Made by a program: the position numbers and the translations under genes
NCBI RefSeq assembly: GCF_000805335.1
Contig: NZ_KN708638.1
Span: 1,114,016 to 1,178,015 of the forward strand
Origin: Streptomyces sp. CT34
GTDB lineage: Bacteria; Actinomycetota; Actinomycetes; Streptomycetales; Streptomycetaceae
Direction of reading: 5' to 3'
Length of the DNA: 64,000 nt
Part shown: one piece after another, positions 9,220-18,460 of the stretch
Layout of the letters: each line of letters begins with the position of its first letter
Numbering within the stretch: the first letter of the stretch is position 1
The notes under the pieces: generated by a model
Told to the model about the DNA's origin: nothing
What the model saw: the letters and a program-made list of their open reading frames with translations, nothing else
Database searches by the model: none

Positions 9220-9579
9220 CTACGGGGCGGCCGGCGGACGCCGGTCGGCGATGCCGTGGAGGACGCGCGGCGCGAGGTCCGGTGCCGGCCGCGCGGTGGC
9301 CGTCGTCGCCGCGTCGCGCAGCGCGCACGCGGGCCGGGACCGCCAGGTCGAGAGCCGGCCGATCCGCTCGGCACGGCGTGCCACGTCCATGGTGCGCGGC
9401 AGCCCCTGCCGGGTGTACGCGGCGAGCACGGCGGCGAGATCCGCGTCCGGGGCGGCCTCGTGGGCGCGCTGTCCCTCGCACCGCACCGTAGCCACCCGCG
9501 CGGCGCCGCGCGCCTCGTGCTCGGAAGTGATCGACGCAATGCTACGGGGGCGAGGATCGCCTGAAGGGAAGGCGGACAT
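9220..9579 (-). pseudogene. C-terminal remnant of an FAD-dependent monooxygenase
   Basis: The segment PDADLAAVLAAYTRQGLPRT, then RRAERIGRLSTWRSRPACAL, matches the last 70 residues of PHBH-type FAD monooxygenases from actinobacteria. The FAD-binding N-terminal two thirds are absent; the preceding 50 codons look like noise. Probably the tail of a deleted gene. Together with the adjacent 9092-9219 this stretch holds no intact gene. Confidence 0.5.
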
Positions 9580-9630
9580 GGCGCGGCCTTCCTTGGAGGC
9601 GGCCCTCTTCGGAGGCGGCCCTCTTCGGAG

Positions 9631-10173
9631 CTAGCGCGACGGGCCCGCGGCGCCGCCGATACGCAGCTCCAGCCGGTCGATCGCGTCCTTGAGGCGCTGG
9701 CGGTGTTCGCCGTCGGCGAGGGCGTTGACGGACGCCCTCGCCCGGAGGAGCTGGGCGCGGGCGTCGGCGGGGCGGTCGAGTCCGGCGTAGTCGGCCGCGA
9801 GGTTGAGATGCAGCGAGGGGAAGAACGCCCGGAGCGCGACGAGGGGGTGGCGGGGCCCCGGGCCGTCGGTGACGCCCGGTGCGCCGGCGGCGGTTCCGGT
9901 CTCCGTGGGGCGCTCCGTGACGAAGCCCTCCGCCGCCTCCAGGGCCCGCAGATCCCAGTCCAGTTCGTCTCTCGGGTCATCCTGGGTGTCGGCCATGTAG
10001 TGCGCGAGGGCGCAGCGGTGGAAGGCGTCTCCCTGGGGCCCGACTTCCTGCCAGAGGTCCCCGAGGCGGTTGCGCGCCTCCTCCCGGTCACCGGCCCGGT
10101 GCAGCATGATCGCCTGGCCGATCCGGGTCAGCACTCCGTCCTCGGGCGTCGCCGCCCGCCGATTCTCCGCCAC
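9631..10173 (-). CDS. hypothetical helical repeat protein
   Basis: 180 residues from the GTG at 10173 (GGGGAG eight bases upstream). Predicted all-helical with a TPR-like layout: a repeat around ARNRLGDLWQEVG, then DAFHRCALAHYMADTQ, a Gly/Pro linker, then LHLNLAADYAGLDRPADARA. Proteins of this type are common in Streptomyces and lack a known role; tetratricopeptide-like scaffolding is the best guess. Stands alone between ung and a monooxygenase remnant. Confidence 0.7.
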   Translation of the reverse strand: MAENRRAATPEDGVLTRIGQAIMLHRAGDREEARNRLGDLWQEVGPQGDAFHRCALAHYMADTQDDPRDELDWDLRALEAAEGFVTERPTETGTAAGAPGVTDGPGPRHPLVALRAFFPSLHLNLAADYAGLDRPADARAQLLRARASVNALADGEHRQRLKDAIDRLELRIGGAAGPSR

Positions 10174-10371
10174 CGCGCACTCCCCGCGTTCGCTCACCGC
10201 CACCACTGGGCTTGTCTCGACGCTAACCGGGCGTGGCGTGCCCGACGCGCCGGGGGAGGCCGATCGGGCCCAGGCCCAAGACGCCACCTCGGCGCGAGCG
10301 GGGCGCGGACGCCGCCGCCTGCGCCCGTCGCATACGGACGGCAGCCTTACGGGCGGAACGGAGGGGGCCGC

Positions 10372-11052
10372 TCAGCCCAGGTCGGGGATGCGCCAGTCGA
10401 TCGGGGCGTGGCCCTGCGCGGCGATCGCCTCGTTGATCTGGGTGAAGGGGCGGGATCCGAAGAACTTCTTCGCGGAGAGCGGCGAGGGGTGCGCACCCTG
10501 CACCACGGCGTGCCGCTCCTCGTCGATCAGCGGCAGCTTCTTCTTGGCGTAGTTCCCCCAGAGCACGAAGACGGCCGGGTCCGGGCGGGCGGCGACCGCG
10601 CGGATCACCGCGTCGGTGACCTTCTCCCAGCCCTTGCCCTTGTGCGAGTTGGCCTCGCCCTCGCGGACCGTGAGAACGGCGTTGAGCAGCAGCACGCCCT
10701 GCTGGGCCCAGGGCATCAGATAGCCGTTGTCCGGAACCGGGTGGCCCAGTTCCTCCTTCATCTCCTTGTAGATGTTCCGCAGCGACGGCGGCGTCTTCAC
10801 ACCGGGCTGCACGGAGAAGCACAGGCCGTGGCCCTGCCCCCGGCCGTGGTACGGGTCCTGTCCGAGGATGAGCACCTTGACCCGGTCGTACGGCGTCGCC
10901 TCCAGCGCCGCGAAGACCTGCTCGCGGGGCGGGTAGACGGGACCGTTGGCCCGCTCCTGCTCCACGAAGTCGGTGAGCTCCTTGAAGTAGGGCTTCGCCA
11001 ACTCCTCGCCCAGGACCTCGCGCCAGGACTCGGGCAGCATGTCGGTGACCAC
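10372..11052 (-). CDS. ung: uracil-DNA glycosylase, family 1
   Basis: 226 residues from a GTG at 11052, chosen for the GGAGG eight bases upstream; an ATG at 11085 is in frame but lacks a site. Both UDG signatures are present: GQDPYHGRGQGHGLCFSV (catalytic Asp near residue 66) and HPSPLSA (catalytic His). It removes uracil from DNA as the first step of base excision repair. Length and order of motifs are normal for the family. Monocistronic. Confidence 0.97.
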   Translation of the reverse strand: MVTDMLPESWREVLGEELAKPYFKELTDFVEQERANGPVYPPREQVFAALEATPYDRVKVLILGQDPYHGRGQGHGLCFSVQPGVKTPPSLRNIYKEMKEELGHPVPDNGYLMPWAQQGVLLLNAVLTVREGEANSHKGKGWEKVTDAVIRAVAARPDPAVFVLWGNYAKKKLPLIDEERHAVVQGAHPSPLSAKKFFGSRPFTQINEAIAAQGHAPIDWRIPDLG

Positions 11053-11099
11053 GTCAACAACCTCCGGTGTGCGTTCCGTTCTCACTGACAGAACCTACC

Positions 11100-11390
11100 G
11101 GCGACCACTGACAATCACGGTCCCGGGCCGGAATCCGACGGCTGCGGGCCCCGGGCTCGCCCCGCCCGGCCCGGACGAACCCGGCCGGCGTCCCCACGGT
11201 CTCCTCCAGGGGGACGCCGCCGTCCTCGATGTGCGCGCAGGAGCGAGCGACCCGGTCGGTGCCCAGCCGGCGGAGGCTGCCCTCGGCGGCGGTGCGCCGG
11301 GCGGCCGCACCCAGGTCCTCGGCGTCGGCGGGCCGGCGGAGGCCGCGGGCCGGGTCGGGCTCCCGCCTGGTGGCGACCATCGTGCGGTGA
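11100..11390 (-). pseudogene. possible Hpt-domain remnant
   Basis: One minus-strand frame contains AEGSLRRLGTDRVARSCAHI, which resembles the helix of histidine phosphotransfer (Hpt) domains (AHxLKGSaxxLGAxxLaxxC). The phospho-accepting His is not conserved and no start is convincing. Otherwise 11053-11553 shows no gene. Confidence 0.2.
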
Positions 11391-11426
11391 CACACGGCAT
11401 GCCTCCCCGGCGGGCCCGCCGACGCA

Positions 11427-11459
11427 CGTGGTGCCGGCCCCCGAGGGACCGGCACCACG
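11427..11459 (-). terminator. hairpin terminator downstream of the SDR gene
   Basis: Perfect 11-bp inverted repeat (CGTGGTGCCGG / CCGGCACCACG) with an 11-base loop, 95 bases past the SDR stop at 11554. No T run, as is common in Streptomyces. Confidence 0.6.
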
Positions 11460-11553
11460 GACTCTGCCTGTTGGAGCGCACGCGAAGGCAAAGGGCACGC
11501 GAAGGCGAGGCGCACGGGAAGGCAAGCCGACCGGCCTGGGCCGGCCGCCGTCC

Positions 11554-12333
11554 TCACACCCCGGCGTTCAGGAACAGCCCGCCGTCGACGACCAGCGTCT
11601 GACCGGTGATCCAGCCGGCCGCGTCGGACAGCAGGAAGGCCGCGGCCCCGCCGATGTCCTCCGGGACGCCCAGCCGCCCCATGGGGTAGCCGGCTGCCGC
11701 CTCCTCCTCGCGGTTCTCGAAGAGCGCCGACGCGAACTTCGTCTTGATCACCGCGGGTGCGATGGAGTTGACCCGCACCACCGGCGCGAACTCGTGGGCC
11801 AGCTGGAGCGACAGGTTCACCATCGCGGCCTTGCTCATCCCGTAGGCGCCGAGGAACGGCGAGGCGCTGACCCCGGCGATCGACGCGATGTTGACGATCG
11901 CGCCGCCGTTGTCCTTCTGCCAGGCGTGCCAGGTGCGCTGCGCGAAGCCGAGCGCCGAGATCACGTTGGTCTCGTACACCTTGCGCGCCACGTTGAGGTC
12001 GAGGTCGGCTATCGGGCCGAACACCGGGTTCGTACCGGCGTTGTTGACGAGGTAGTCGACCCGGCCGAAGGTCTGCATCGCCCGCTCGACGGCGTCGGCC
12101 TGGTGTGCCTCGTCGTGCGCCTTGCCGGCGACGGCGAGCACCCGGTCCGCGCCCAGCCGCTCGGCGGCCTCCTTGAGGGCGTCCTCGTTGCGGCCGGTGA
12201 TGACGACCCGGTCCCCGCGGGCGATCAGCGCCTCGGCGATGCCGTACCCGATGCCGCGGCTGGCGCCGGTGACCAGTGCCACCTTGCCGGAGAGTGCGGG
12301 GCGTTGGCAGCTCTGCTCGGTCATGTCGGTCAT
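11554..12333 (-). CDS. short-chain dehydrogenase/reductase
   Basis: 259 residues. ATG at 12333 is preceded by AGGGGAA. Classical SDR: TGASRGIG cofactor loop, NNAG at about residue 95, catalytic Ser in IASIAG and YGMSK (Tyr/Lys), C-terminal QTLVVDGG. NAD(P)H-dependent oxidoreductase, close to 3-oxoacyl-ACP reductase types. It lies 43 bases downstream of a second SDR gene in the same direction, so the two form an operon and may act on successive or alternative oxo-acyl substrates. Confidence 0.9.
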   Translation of the reverse strand: MTDMTEQSCQRPALSGKVALVTGASRGIGYGIAEALIARGDRVVITGRNEDALKEAAERLGADRVLAVAGKAHDEAHQADAVERAMQTFGRVDYLVNNAGTNPVFGPIADLDLNVARKVYETNVISALGFAQRTWHAWQKDNGGAIVNIASIAGVSASPFLGAYGMSKAAMVNLSLQLAHEFAPVVRVNSIAPAVIKTKFASALFENREEEAAAGYPMGRLGVPEDIGGAAAFLLSDAAGWITGQTLVVDGGLFLNAGV

Positions 12334-12376
12334 ATGTGGTTCCCCTGCTCCTGTACTCCTGCGGTCGGTGCGGCGG

Positions 12377-13138
12377 TCAGCAGAGCGGCCCACCGGCGAC
12401 GTACAGGACCTGGCCGGAGACGAATCCGGCGTCCTCGCCCGTGAAGAAGGCGATCGCGTTGGCGATGTCCTCGGGCCTGCCGACGCGCTGCACCGGGATC
12501 TGCGTGGCGGCGGCGGCCTGGAAGTCCTCGAAGCCCATGCCGACGCGCTCGGCGGTGGCGGCGGTCATGTCGGTGGCGATGAACCCGGGGGCGACGGCGT
12601 TCGCGGTGACGCCGAACTTGCCGAGCTCGATGGCGAGGGTCTTGGTGAAGCCCTGGAGGCCGGCCTTGGCCGCGGAGTAGTTGACCTGGCCGCGGTTGCC
12701 CAGCGCCGAGCTGGAGGAGAGGTTGACGATCCGGCCGAACTCGGCGTCCACCATGTGCTTCTGACAGGCGCGCGACATCAGGAACGCGCCCCGCAGATGC
12801 ACGTTCATGACGGTGTCCCAGTCGGTGTCGCTCATCTTGAACAGCAGGTTGTCGCGGAGCACACCGGCGTTGTTCACGAGGACGGTCGGCGCGCCGAGCT
12901 CCGACGCGACCCGCTCGACGGCCGCCGCCACCTGTTCCGCGTCGGAGACGTCGCAGCCGACCGCGATGGCCTTGCCGCCGGCCGCGGTGATCTTGCCGAC
13001 GGTGTCCTTGCAGGCCGCCTCGTCGAGGTCGAGCACGGCGACGGCGCGGCCCTCGGCGGCCAGGCGTACGGCGGTGGCCGCACCGATGCCGCGGGCCGCG
13101 CCCGTCACGATGGCGACACGCTGTTCGGTGGTGGACAT
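12377..13138 (-). CDS. fabG: 3-oxoacyl-ACP reductase-like SDR
   Basis: 253 residues. SDR motifs TGAARGIG, NNAGVLRDN, LSSSSALG and YSAAKAG are all present; the NNAG-LRD(N) signature is the FabG type. It reduces 3-oxoacyl thioesters with NADPH. First gene of a two-gene operon with the next SDR. The C-terminus VSGQVLYVAGGPLC differs from the usual VDGG. A role in fatty-acid degradation or polyketide supply rather than core fatty-acid synthesis is possible because no other fab gene is near. Confidence 0.85.
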   Translation of the reverse strand: MSTTEQRVAIVTGAARGIGAATAVRLAAEGRAVAVLDLDEAACKDTVGKITAAGGKAIAVGCDVSDAEQVAAAVERVASELGAPTVLVNNAGVLRDNLLFKMSDTDWDTVMNVHLRGAFLMSRACQKHMVDAEFGRIVNLSSSSALGNRGQVNYSAAKAGLQGFTKTLAIELGKFGVTANAVAPGFIATDMTAATAERVGMGFEDFQAAAATQIPVQRVGRPEDIANAIAFFTGEDAGFVSGQVLYVAGGPLC

Positions 13139-13328
13139 GCGGGTTCTCCTCACCCTCGAATCCTCGGAACCTCGAACACCTCGACCTGCGGCCCGCCCCC
13201 CGGTACAGGTGAGCAACCGCTTAGTAGCCTCAGCAGGGCTGACGCTAGAAGCCCGGCCACCCGCTGTCAACGCCCCACCACCGACCGGCGGGACACATCG
13301 GCCCCGAGCGCCCCACCCCGTACGCGAC

Positions 13329-13361
13329 GGGGCGGGCTCCCCACGGAAGGAAGCCCGCCCC
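13329..13361 (-). terminator. hairpin terminator after the DUF3037 gene
   Basis: Perfect 10-bp inverted repeat (GGGGCGGGCT / AGCCCGCCCC), 43 bases past the DUF3037 stop. Next to it, 13371-13394 carries three near-copies of GTGTCACGT in tandem. Confidence 0.6.
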
Positions 13362-13403
13362 ACCTCGCCTCGTGTCACGTGTCACGTGTCATGTCGCCCC
13401 GCC

Positions 13404-13799
13404 TCACCGCACCAGCAGCTCCAGCAGGCGCTCCACCTCGGCCGCGGGATCGGCGGTCAGCCCGGTGTGCACCGGACCCGGCTGGACGATCGTGCTGCGC
13501 GGTGCGATCAGCCAGCGGAAGCGCCGCCCCGCGTCCTCCCCCGCCGCCTGCCCGGCCCGTGCGCCGCCCTCGCAGAGACTCTCCACGGCACCCAGCGCGG
13601 CCCGTACACCGGCGATGTCCACCGCCGGGTCCAATGCCAGCAGCCGGGCCTCGTCGAGATGGGTCCGGGCCTCGACGAACCGGCGGGCGCCGCAGTACAC
13701 GACCACCCCCGCGTTGATCATTTCGCCACGCTCGACCCGCGGCACGACCCTCAGCAGCGCGTACTCGAAAACGTCGCGCCCGTTGTGCAGTCCGCTCAC
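13404..13799 (-). CDS. DUF3037 domain protein
   Basis: 131 residues. Starts with GTG at 13799 in a GTGA overlap with the stop of the HipA-like gene, so the two are translationally coupled. The FEYALLRVVPRVERGEMINAG start is the DUF3037 hallmark. Function unknown; it is nearly always encoded directly after a HipA-like kinase in actinobacteria, which suggests a joint role. Confidence 0.88.
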   Translation of the reverse strand: MSGLHNGRDVFEYALLRVVPRVERGEMINAGVVVYCGARRFVEARTHLDEARLLALDPAVDIAGVRAALGAVESLCEGGARAGQAAGEDAGRRFRWLIAPRSTIVQPGPVHTGLTADPAAEVERLLELLVR

Positions 13800-14620
13800 T
13801 TCACGGCCCTCCGCGGCAGCTTGCCCGCCAGCCACTCCGGCGCCTGCGAGGGCTTGTCCCTGGTCGGCTCCCCGATGGTGATGTGGTCGCCGATGGTCCG
13901 CGCGCGGGCCAGCAGGGTGCGCACATACGCCCGGCGCAGTTCGTCCGGCGAGTCGAAGCCGGGCTCGTCGACGAGCCATTCCTCCGGCACGTCGGCCGCG
14001 ATCCCGGTCAGCAGCTCCTCGGTGATCTGCGGCCCGAACTCGGCGGCTGCCGCGGCGACATCAGGGCCGAAGGTGGCCAGCACATGGTCGGAGGCGTTGT
14101 ACGGGCGGATCGAAGCCTGCTCCGCGGTCGGCCAGTTGTGGTGCCAGATCATCGCGGCACCATGGTCGATCAGCCACAACTCGCCGTGCCACACCAGCAG
14201 ATTGGGATTGCGCCACGACCTGTCGACGTTGTTGATCAGCGCGTCGAACCACACCACCCGGCCCGCCTCACGGGCGCCGACCTCGAAGGCCAGCGGGTCG
14301 AACCCGAGTGACCCGGGCAGGTAGTCCATCCCCAGGTTCAGCCCGCCGCTGGCCTTCAGCAGCTCCTGTACTTCCTGATCGGGCTCGCTCAGCCCGATGA
14401 CGGGATCGAGCTGCATCCGTACCAGGTCGGGCACCCGCAGCCCGAGCCGGCGCCCCAGCTCACCGCAGATCACCTCGGCGACGAGCGTCTTGCGGCCCTG
14501 GCCCGCGCCCGTGAACTTCATGATGTAGGTGCCGAGATCGTCCCCCTCGACGATCCCCGGCAGCGATCCGCCCTCACGCAACGGCGTGACGTAGCGGGTC
14601 GCGGCGACCTCTTTCAACAC
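13796..14620 (-). CDS. HipA-like kinase family protein
   Basis: 274 residues. Kinase-like fold of the HipA/PI3-4K type: KFTGAGQGRK near the N-terminus, DALINNVDRSWRNPNLLVW (catalytic Asp, Asn) and LWLIDHGAAM (metal-binding Asp) at about residues 125-160. Function in Streptomyces unknown. This gene is the insertion target of the island: its first 34 codons are repeated at 57187-57297. The integrated element supplied the present first codons (MLKEVAATRY) and upstream region, while the original 5' end (MLTEVVATRY) is left at the far end. Confidence 0.85.
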   Translation of the reverse strand: MLKEVAATRYVTPLREGGSLPGIVEGDDLGTYIMKFTGAGQGRKTLVAEVICGELGRRLGLRVPDLVRMQLDPVIGLSEPDQEVQELLKASGGLNLGMDYLPGSLGFDPLAFEVGAREAGRVVWFDALINNVDRSWRNPNLLVWHGELWLIDHGAAMIWHHNWPTAEQASIRPYNASDHVLATFGPDVAAAAAEFGPQITEELLTGIAADVPEEWLVDEPGFDSPDELRRAYVRTLLARARTIGDHITIGEPTRDKPSQAPEWLAGKLPRRAVK

Positions 14621-14629
14621 TTTCCCAGG
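14519..14629. repeat. attL: left direct repeat of the integrated element
   Basis: Matches 57187-57297 in the same orientation at a constant offset of 42,668 bases. The first 57 bases (14519-14575) are identical, then one mismatch and 26 more identical bases (14577-14602), then scattered differences. It covers codons 1-34 of the HipA-like gene. The crossover core must lie in the identical part. Confidence 0.85.
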
Positions 14630-14696
14630 CCATCCATCTCTTCAGCCTTGCAATGCAAGATCAACCTCGGAGGGGCGTAGCAACAGGAGTCGCCCG

Positions 14697-15963
14697 TCAA
14701 CGGCCCTGGGGAGAATCTGGGGAGTTTCGACCGGCACGCAGATTTCCCTGTCTCCCCAGCAGTCCGTCAATGGCCGTCCGCCCCTTGCTTCCGGCCTCGG
14801 GCATGAAGTGAGCATAGTAACCGAGGGTGATCGCTGGCGAGGAGTGCCCGAGCCAGCGTGCCAAGGTCACGACGGACTCTCCGGCCTCCAGCATGATCGA
14901 GGCATAAGTGTGCCGCAGCACGTGGAAGCCGTCCTGCGGGGCCGCCGCCCACTCCCAGGGTTTCGCTCCCTCGGCGCGCGGCGGGATGATGCCGGCCTCT
15001 GCCAACGCGGGCTTCCAGGTGTAGGTGTTCCACGTGTTCACCGCGACGGCGTTGCCGAATCGTGTGGTGAGCAGCAGGGAGAACTTCCTCCTCTGCCCGT
15101 CCGGCTTCCCCCACGGAAGCTCCACCTCCCCTGGCGGGAACGCTTCGACGTGGCGCTTCAACTCCTCGGCCACCGAGGGGGGGCATGTCGACGATACGGG
15201 TCTTGGCTCCCTTCGGCAGGGCGAAGTACAACCTTCCCCTGATCGCCTGGATTTGGCGGCGGACGTGGAGGACGCCTCGCGCGCAGTCGATGTCCTCCGG
15301 ACTCAACCCGAACACCTCGCCCTGACGGAGTCCGCAGCCCAGGCCGACTACGACGGCTACCCGGTTTCGCGGGCTGATCACGTCGCGGACTCACAGTGCC
15401 CTCTCCAACGGCCACGCCTCGCGTCGCTCCTGCGGCGCCTTGGGCCACCGCACGGATTTCGCGTGCATCGGATTCCTGGCAAGCCGCTTGTCGTCGACGG
15501 CAGCCTCCAGAATGGAGGACAGCTCGGACAGGATGCCGCGCCGGTAGTCGACCGAGGAGACAGTGACCTCCAACTTCGCTATGTACGCACGCAGATCCGC
15601 CGCCGTGATGTTTCTGAGCGGGAGTTCGCCCAGGTGCGGAACGATATGGAGGCGCGCTCTCCGCTCCTGGTTGTCCTGAGTCTTCGGAACACCCCCTTTG
15701 CCCGGCGCCCAGTGCGTCGTTATGTAGTCGGCCAGCGTGATGGATCCGTCGCGCGGATCCACGAACTCGCCCCGTTCCTCGTCCGTGGCTGACCGACGAA
15801 GCCACGCCTTGGCGTCCTCCAGGGTATCGAAGGAACGGTCGCGGACCCCGGGTATGCCGGCGACCTTGTACCGCTTCCCCTTGCCGTAGCGAGCCGTCCT
15901 TTCCCTTTTCCCGGTTATGGGGTCCTTCTTCTTGATCCAGCGATCTTCTATGTAGCCCGCCAA
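14697..15963 (-). pseudogene. int: tyrosine integrase, broken by a stop and a frameshift
   Basis: pSAM2-type site-specific recombinase, about 422 codons. N-terminal AP2-like arm-binding part starts MAGYIEDRWIKKK; core-binding domain follows; then a TGA at 15388-15390 (after PLERAL) interrupts the frame before VRDVISPRNRVAVVVGLGCG. A C7 run near 15178-15184, one C longer than the frame needs, shifts the reading before VAEELKRHVEAFPPGEVELP. Catalytic residues remain: Arg in GLRQGEVFGL, HVLRH, LGHSS and Tyr in LGYYAH. The frameshift could be a sequencing slip, but the stop is separate. It sits beside attL and the excisionase, as in actinobacterial integrative elements. Confidence 0.9.
14706..14759. 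repeat. candidate integrase arm-type sites, left end
   Basis: CTGGGGAG occurs at 14706 and 14717 (11-base period) and as its complement CTCCCCAG at 14752-14759. The same octamer is clustered at the right end (57025-57073). They overlap the last codons of int. Such short repeats near both ends are expected of arm sites bound by the N-terminal domain of lambda-type integrases. Confidence 0.55.
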
Positions 15964-16054
15964 GTGCGTCTCCTTGTCGAAGGGGGTGGAAACGGCGCTC
16001 TACGACACGTGGCGCCTCAGATACCGACTGTGCGACCGGACCATGCCGCGGAGC

Positions 16055-16327
16055 TCAGCTCAGCGGGCTCAGGGCCGTGTTGGACCGGGAGTCGGCCTGT
16101 TCTTGTTCACGAATCCAGGCATCCAAAGCTTCCCGCCGGTACATGACGCGTCCGCGCGGCCCCATACGGAAGCTTGGTGGCCCCTGCCGCCGGTGCCGCC
16201 AGACGTAGAGCGTGTGGGGCGAGAGGCCGAGGTACTCAGCGGCGTCTTTGACGGTCAGGAAAGCTGTGCATGCTGCAAGAGCAGGAGGAAGAGAAGCGGA
16301 AGGTGCAAGCAAAGGCTGCGCAGACAT
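16055..16327 (-). CDS. xis: excisionase, MerR-like helix-turn-helix
   Basis: 90 residues. The segment FLTVKDAAEYLGLSPHTLYVW followed by PSFRMGPRGRVMYRREALDAW is the HTH_17/excisionase fold. Directs integrase toward excision by bending attachment-site DNA. Located directly upstream of int in the same direction, the usual order in pSAM2-like elements. Start could be the ATG at 16327 or a codon further in. Confidence 0.85.
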   Translation of the reverse strand: MSAQPLLAPSASLPPALAACTAFLTVKDAAEYLGLSPHTLYVWRHRRQGPPSFRMGPRGRVMYRREALDAWIREQEQADSRSNTALSPLS

Positions 16328-16966
16328 AGAGGGCTTCCGTGAGATGCGTCTTTCAACAGAAAGGCGCTGCGGCTTTCAGAGGCAGCAGCAGACAAGAGCC
16401 GCGCACTGCCTCCTGGCACCTTTGCGGCACGGTCAACTGCGTCCGCCACGGCTCCACCGCCAAGAACAGCCGAATGCGAACGCCTCAATCGTCTGCACGA
16501 TCGTGCTTTTGGCCAACCGCCGACCACGGTCTATATTCCGATCGCGTCCCCCTGGGATCCCGTCTCGGTTACCGGTCACGACGCCAACCGGAACGCCCTC
16601 AGGTAGCCCGTTGCCCTCCGATCCGCGGCCGATAGCTGCGCCTCGCAGAGATGCCGGAGTCTTACGGCAACGACATGATCTGGTCTGCCAACCGACGCTG
16701 CGATTAAGCGGGTTACCGATCCGATGTTCCTAGCCAGACAGGCGAGAATCAGGTGATCAAGGCGACTCCCACGCTTCACCGGGTCCTCCGCAAAGAGGCC
16801 AGCGGTGCAGACCCACAAGCAGGTGGTTGAGGAGAGCCCCCGTAGTCGGATTGAGTGCGAGCGGTCCACACGTTGAGTGCCCCCGAAGCGAAGAGGACGG
16901 GGCAGTGACGCGGGCAGATCGGATTGCAGGATTCGACAGATGGGCCTCCTTGGGGCGGGGCCTCGA
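16328..16966. other. no recognisable gene
   Basis: About 640 bases between xis and the IS982-type element. Open frames of 60-130 codons exist on both strands but none has a plausible start, composition or family. A replication gene would be expected here in a functional pSAM2-type element; none is seen. Confidence 0.4.
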
Positions 16967-17940
16967 CTAGATGAATGAGTCCGATGTTCTCAGTGGTCGA
17001 AGGCGGTCAGGGATCGTTTGATCTTGGCGCCGGTGGTCCAGTTGTGCCAGACACCTGCTGCGAGTGCGAGGAGTCGTTGGCCGGTGCGGGCGAACACTCC
17101 AGGCAGGGTTCTGCCTCCGTGTTGTTCCAGGCTGAGCTGGCCTTTGAGTGTGGCGAACACGGCCTCGATCCATTGGCGGACACGGGCGAGACGGCCGTGT
17201 CGCACGGGCTCGTCCTTCCGGTCCGGACGCACCAGATGGACGCCCAGGCTCTCGGTCAGGAACGCCTCGAACTCCCTTCCGGCGAAGCCCTTGTCCGCGA
17301 GGATCACTTGGCCGGAGCGTACGAGGTGGTGGTCGCGTTCCAGCAGTGCGGTCATCACCTCCCGTTCGCCGATCTTGGGATGGGCCAGGCACCAGGAGAT
17401 GGGCATGCCTTCCGCGGTGGTCAGCAGGTAGAGCCGAAAGCCCCAGAAGAAGCGGGAATGGCTGGGGCAGTATCCGTATCCGGCGTGCCCTGCCAGTTCG
17501 GAGCGTTTGACTGTCTGGCGGGAGGCGGCGCACGGCAGTGGGGTGGAGTCGACCAGGCGCAGGTTGTCGTGCCAGGTGGGCACCTGCTGGGCCAGTGCCT
17601 GGAGCACGGCCGAGATCAGTGGGCCGGCGGCGTTCAGGCGCTTGTTGTAGGCGGATTGCTGGGGCAGGTAGCGGAAGAGGTGTCGTAGGCGGGCGTGCGC
17701 GAAGCGGATCCAGTGACGGGTAGAGGGAAAGCCGAGCAGGACCTGGGCGACGGCCAGGCACAGCAGTTCGGCGTCTGTCAGTTTCGGGGGTCGCCCGATC
17801 CGGCGACGAGGGGCCACATGGTCGTCGATGAACACGTAGAGTGCCGCCAGAAGGGCGTCTAGGTTTGTCGTCACACACGAGCCAACGGGCGCCCTTCGCC
17901 ATGGTCGCGGCCAGCACAAACATCGGACTCATTCATCTAG
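16967..17940. mobile_element. IS982-family insertion sequence, complete
   Basis: A 974-bp element bounded by perfect 22-bp inverted repeats: 16967-16988 starts CTAGATGAATGAGTCC and 17919-17940 is its complement. It contains one intact transposase gene. No clear target duplication is visible in the flanks. Confidence 0.9.
16990..17874 (-). CDS. IS982-family transposase
   Basis: 294 residues from GTG at 17874 (VTTNLDALLAALYVFIDDH, the usual family start). DDE catalytic residues: Asp in LRLVDSTPLPC, Asp in VILADKGFAG and Glu in RQWIEAVFATLK. Ends two bases inside the left inverted repeat. Uninterrupted, so it may still be active, unlike every other transposase in this island. Confidence 0.92.
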   Translation of the reverse strand: MTTNLDALLAALYVFIDDHVAPRRRIGRPPKLTDAELLCLAVAQVLLGFPSTRHWIRFAHARLRHLFRYLPQQSAYNKRLNAAGPLISAVLQALAQQVPTWHDNLRLVDSTPLPCAASRQTVKRSELAGHAGYGYCPSHSRFFWGFRLYLLTTAEGMPISWCLAHPKIGEREVMTALLERDHHLVRSGQVILADKGFAGREFEAFLTESLGVHLVRPDRKDEPVRHGRLARVRQWIEAVFATLKGQLSLEQHGGRTLPGVFARTGQRLLALAAGVWHNWTTGAKIKRSLTAFDH

Positions 17941-18120
17941 GAGACCGAGTAGGGCGGGCCGTGGACTGCCGTGGCGGCCGACCCGTCTGCCGATCGGCCA
18001 ACAAGCCCGCGCCCTCTCGCTGACCTGGTGTTTTCCGGGACGTTGTACGTTGACATGGTCCCGAAGGAGGTTGCAGTCCTTGGGGCCTCATTCGCGTCTG
18101 CTGTGGGCGAATGCTGTCCT

Positions 18121-18190
18121 TTGTCATCCAATCGAGTCGTTTGACATCGAACCCAGCCGTTTCGACCTCTCTGACAGTGAATCTAGTCGT
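18121..18190. repeat. three 20-bp repeats, Tn7-type end candidate
   Basis: TTGTCATCCAATCGAGTCGT (18121-18140), TTGACATCGAACCCAGCCGT (18141-18160) and CTGACAGTGAATCTAGTCGT (18171-18190) share TTGaCAtcgAAtCnAGTCGT. They lie right before a TnsA-like gene start, as the TnsB-binding sites do at the right end of Tn7-like elements. Confidence 0.5.
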
Positions 18191-18217
18191 GAGGGGTGAG
18201 CAGGCTGGGGGTGTCGT

Positions 18218-18460
18218 ATGCCGGTATCGACTGGGGCCAACGGGGTCGTGCCGTACGTCGAGGTGTCGTGCGTGGAGGGCAGGCGCGAGCGTCGACGACG
18301 TCCGCTGTTGGACTGTGTGTCGGTCAGGTTCGAGGTCGCTCGTCCGGTACGGCCGTTTCGGTGGCCGCCGGGTGGGCGCCATTTCCCGGGCTGGTCCTGG
18401 GCGGCGACGACCGGGCAGCACGTCGGCTTCGAGTCGTGGCTGGAGCGGGACCGTCTCGGA
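18218..18460 (+). pseudogene. TnsA-like transposase endonuclease, N-terminal fragment
   Basis: About 80 codons: RRRRPLLDCVSVRFEVARPV, then GRHFPGWSWAATTGQHVGFE and SWLERDRL. This is the conserved start of Streptomyces TnsA-like heteromeric transposase endonucleases; the Glu of ESWLERD is the expected first catalytic residue. After WLERDRL the reading becomes unrelated, so the nuclease core and the rest of the tns operon are missing. A different frame continues 18463-18632 and ends close to the CRISPR-like array; its product was not recognised. Confidence 0.65.

Noticed and set aside
16328-16966. A replication gene of an integrative plasmid
   Set aside because: No RepSA-like or primase-like motif in any frame.
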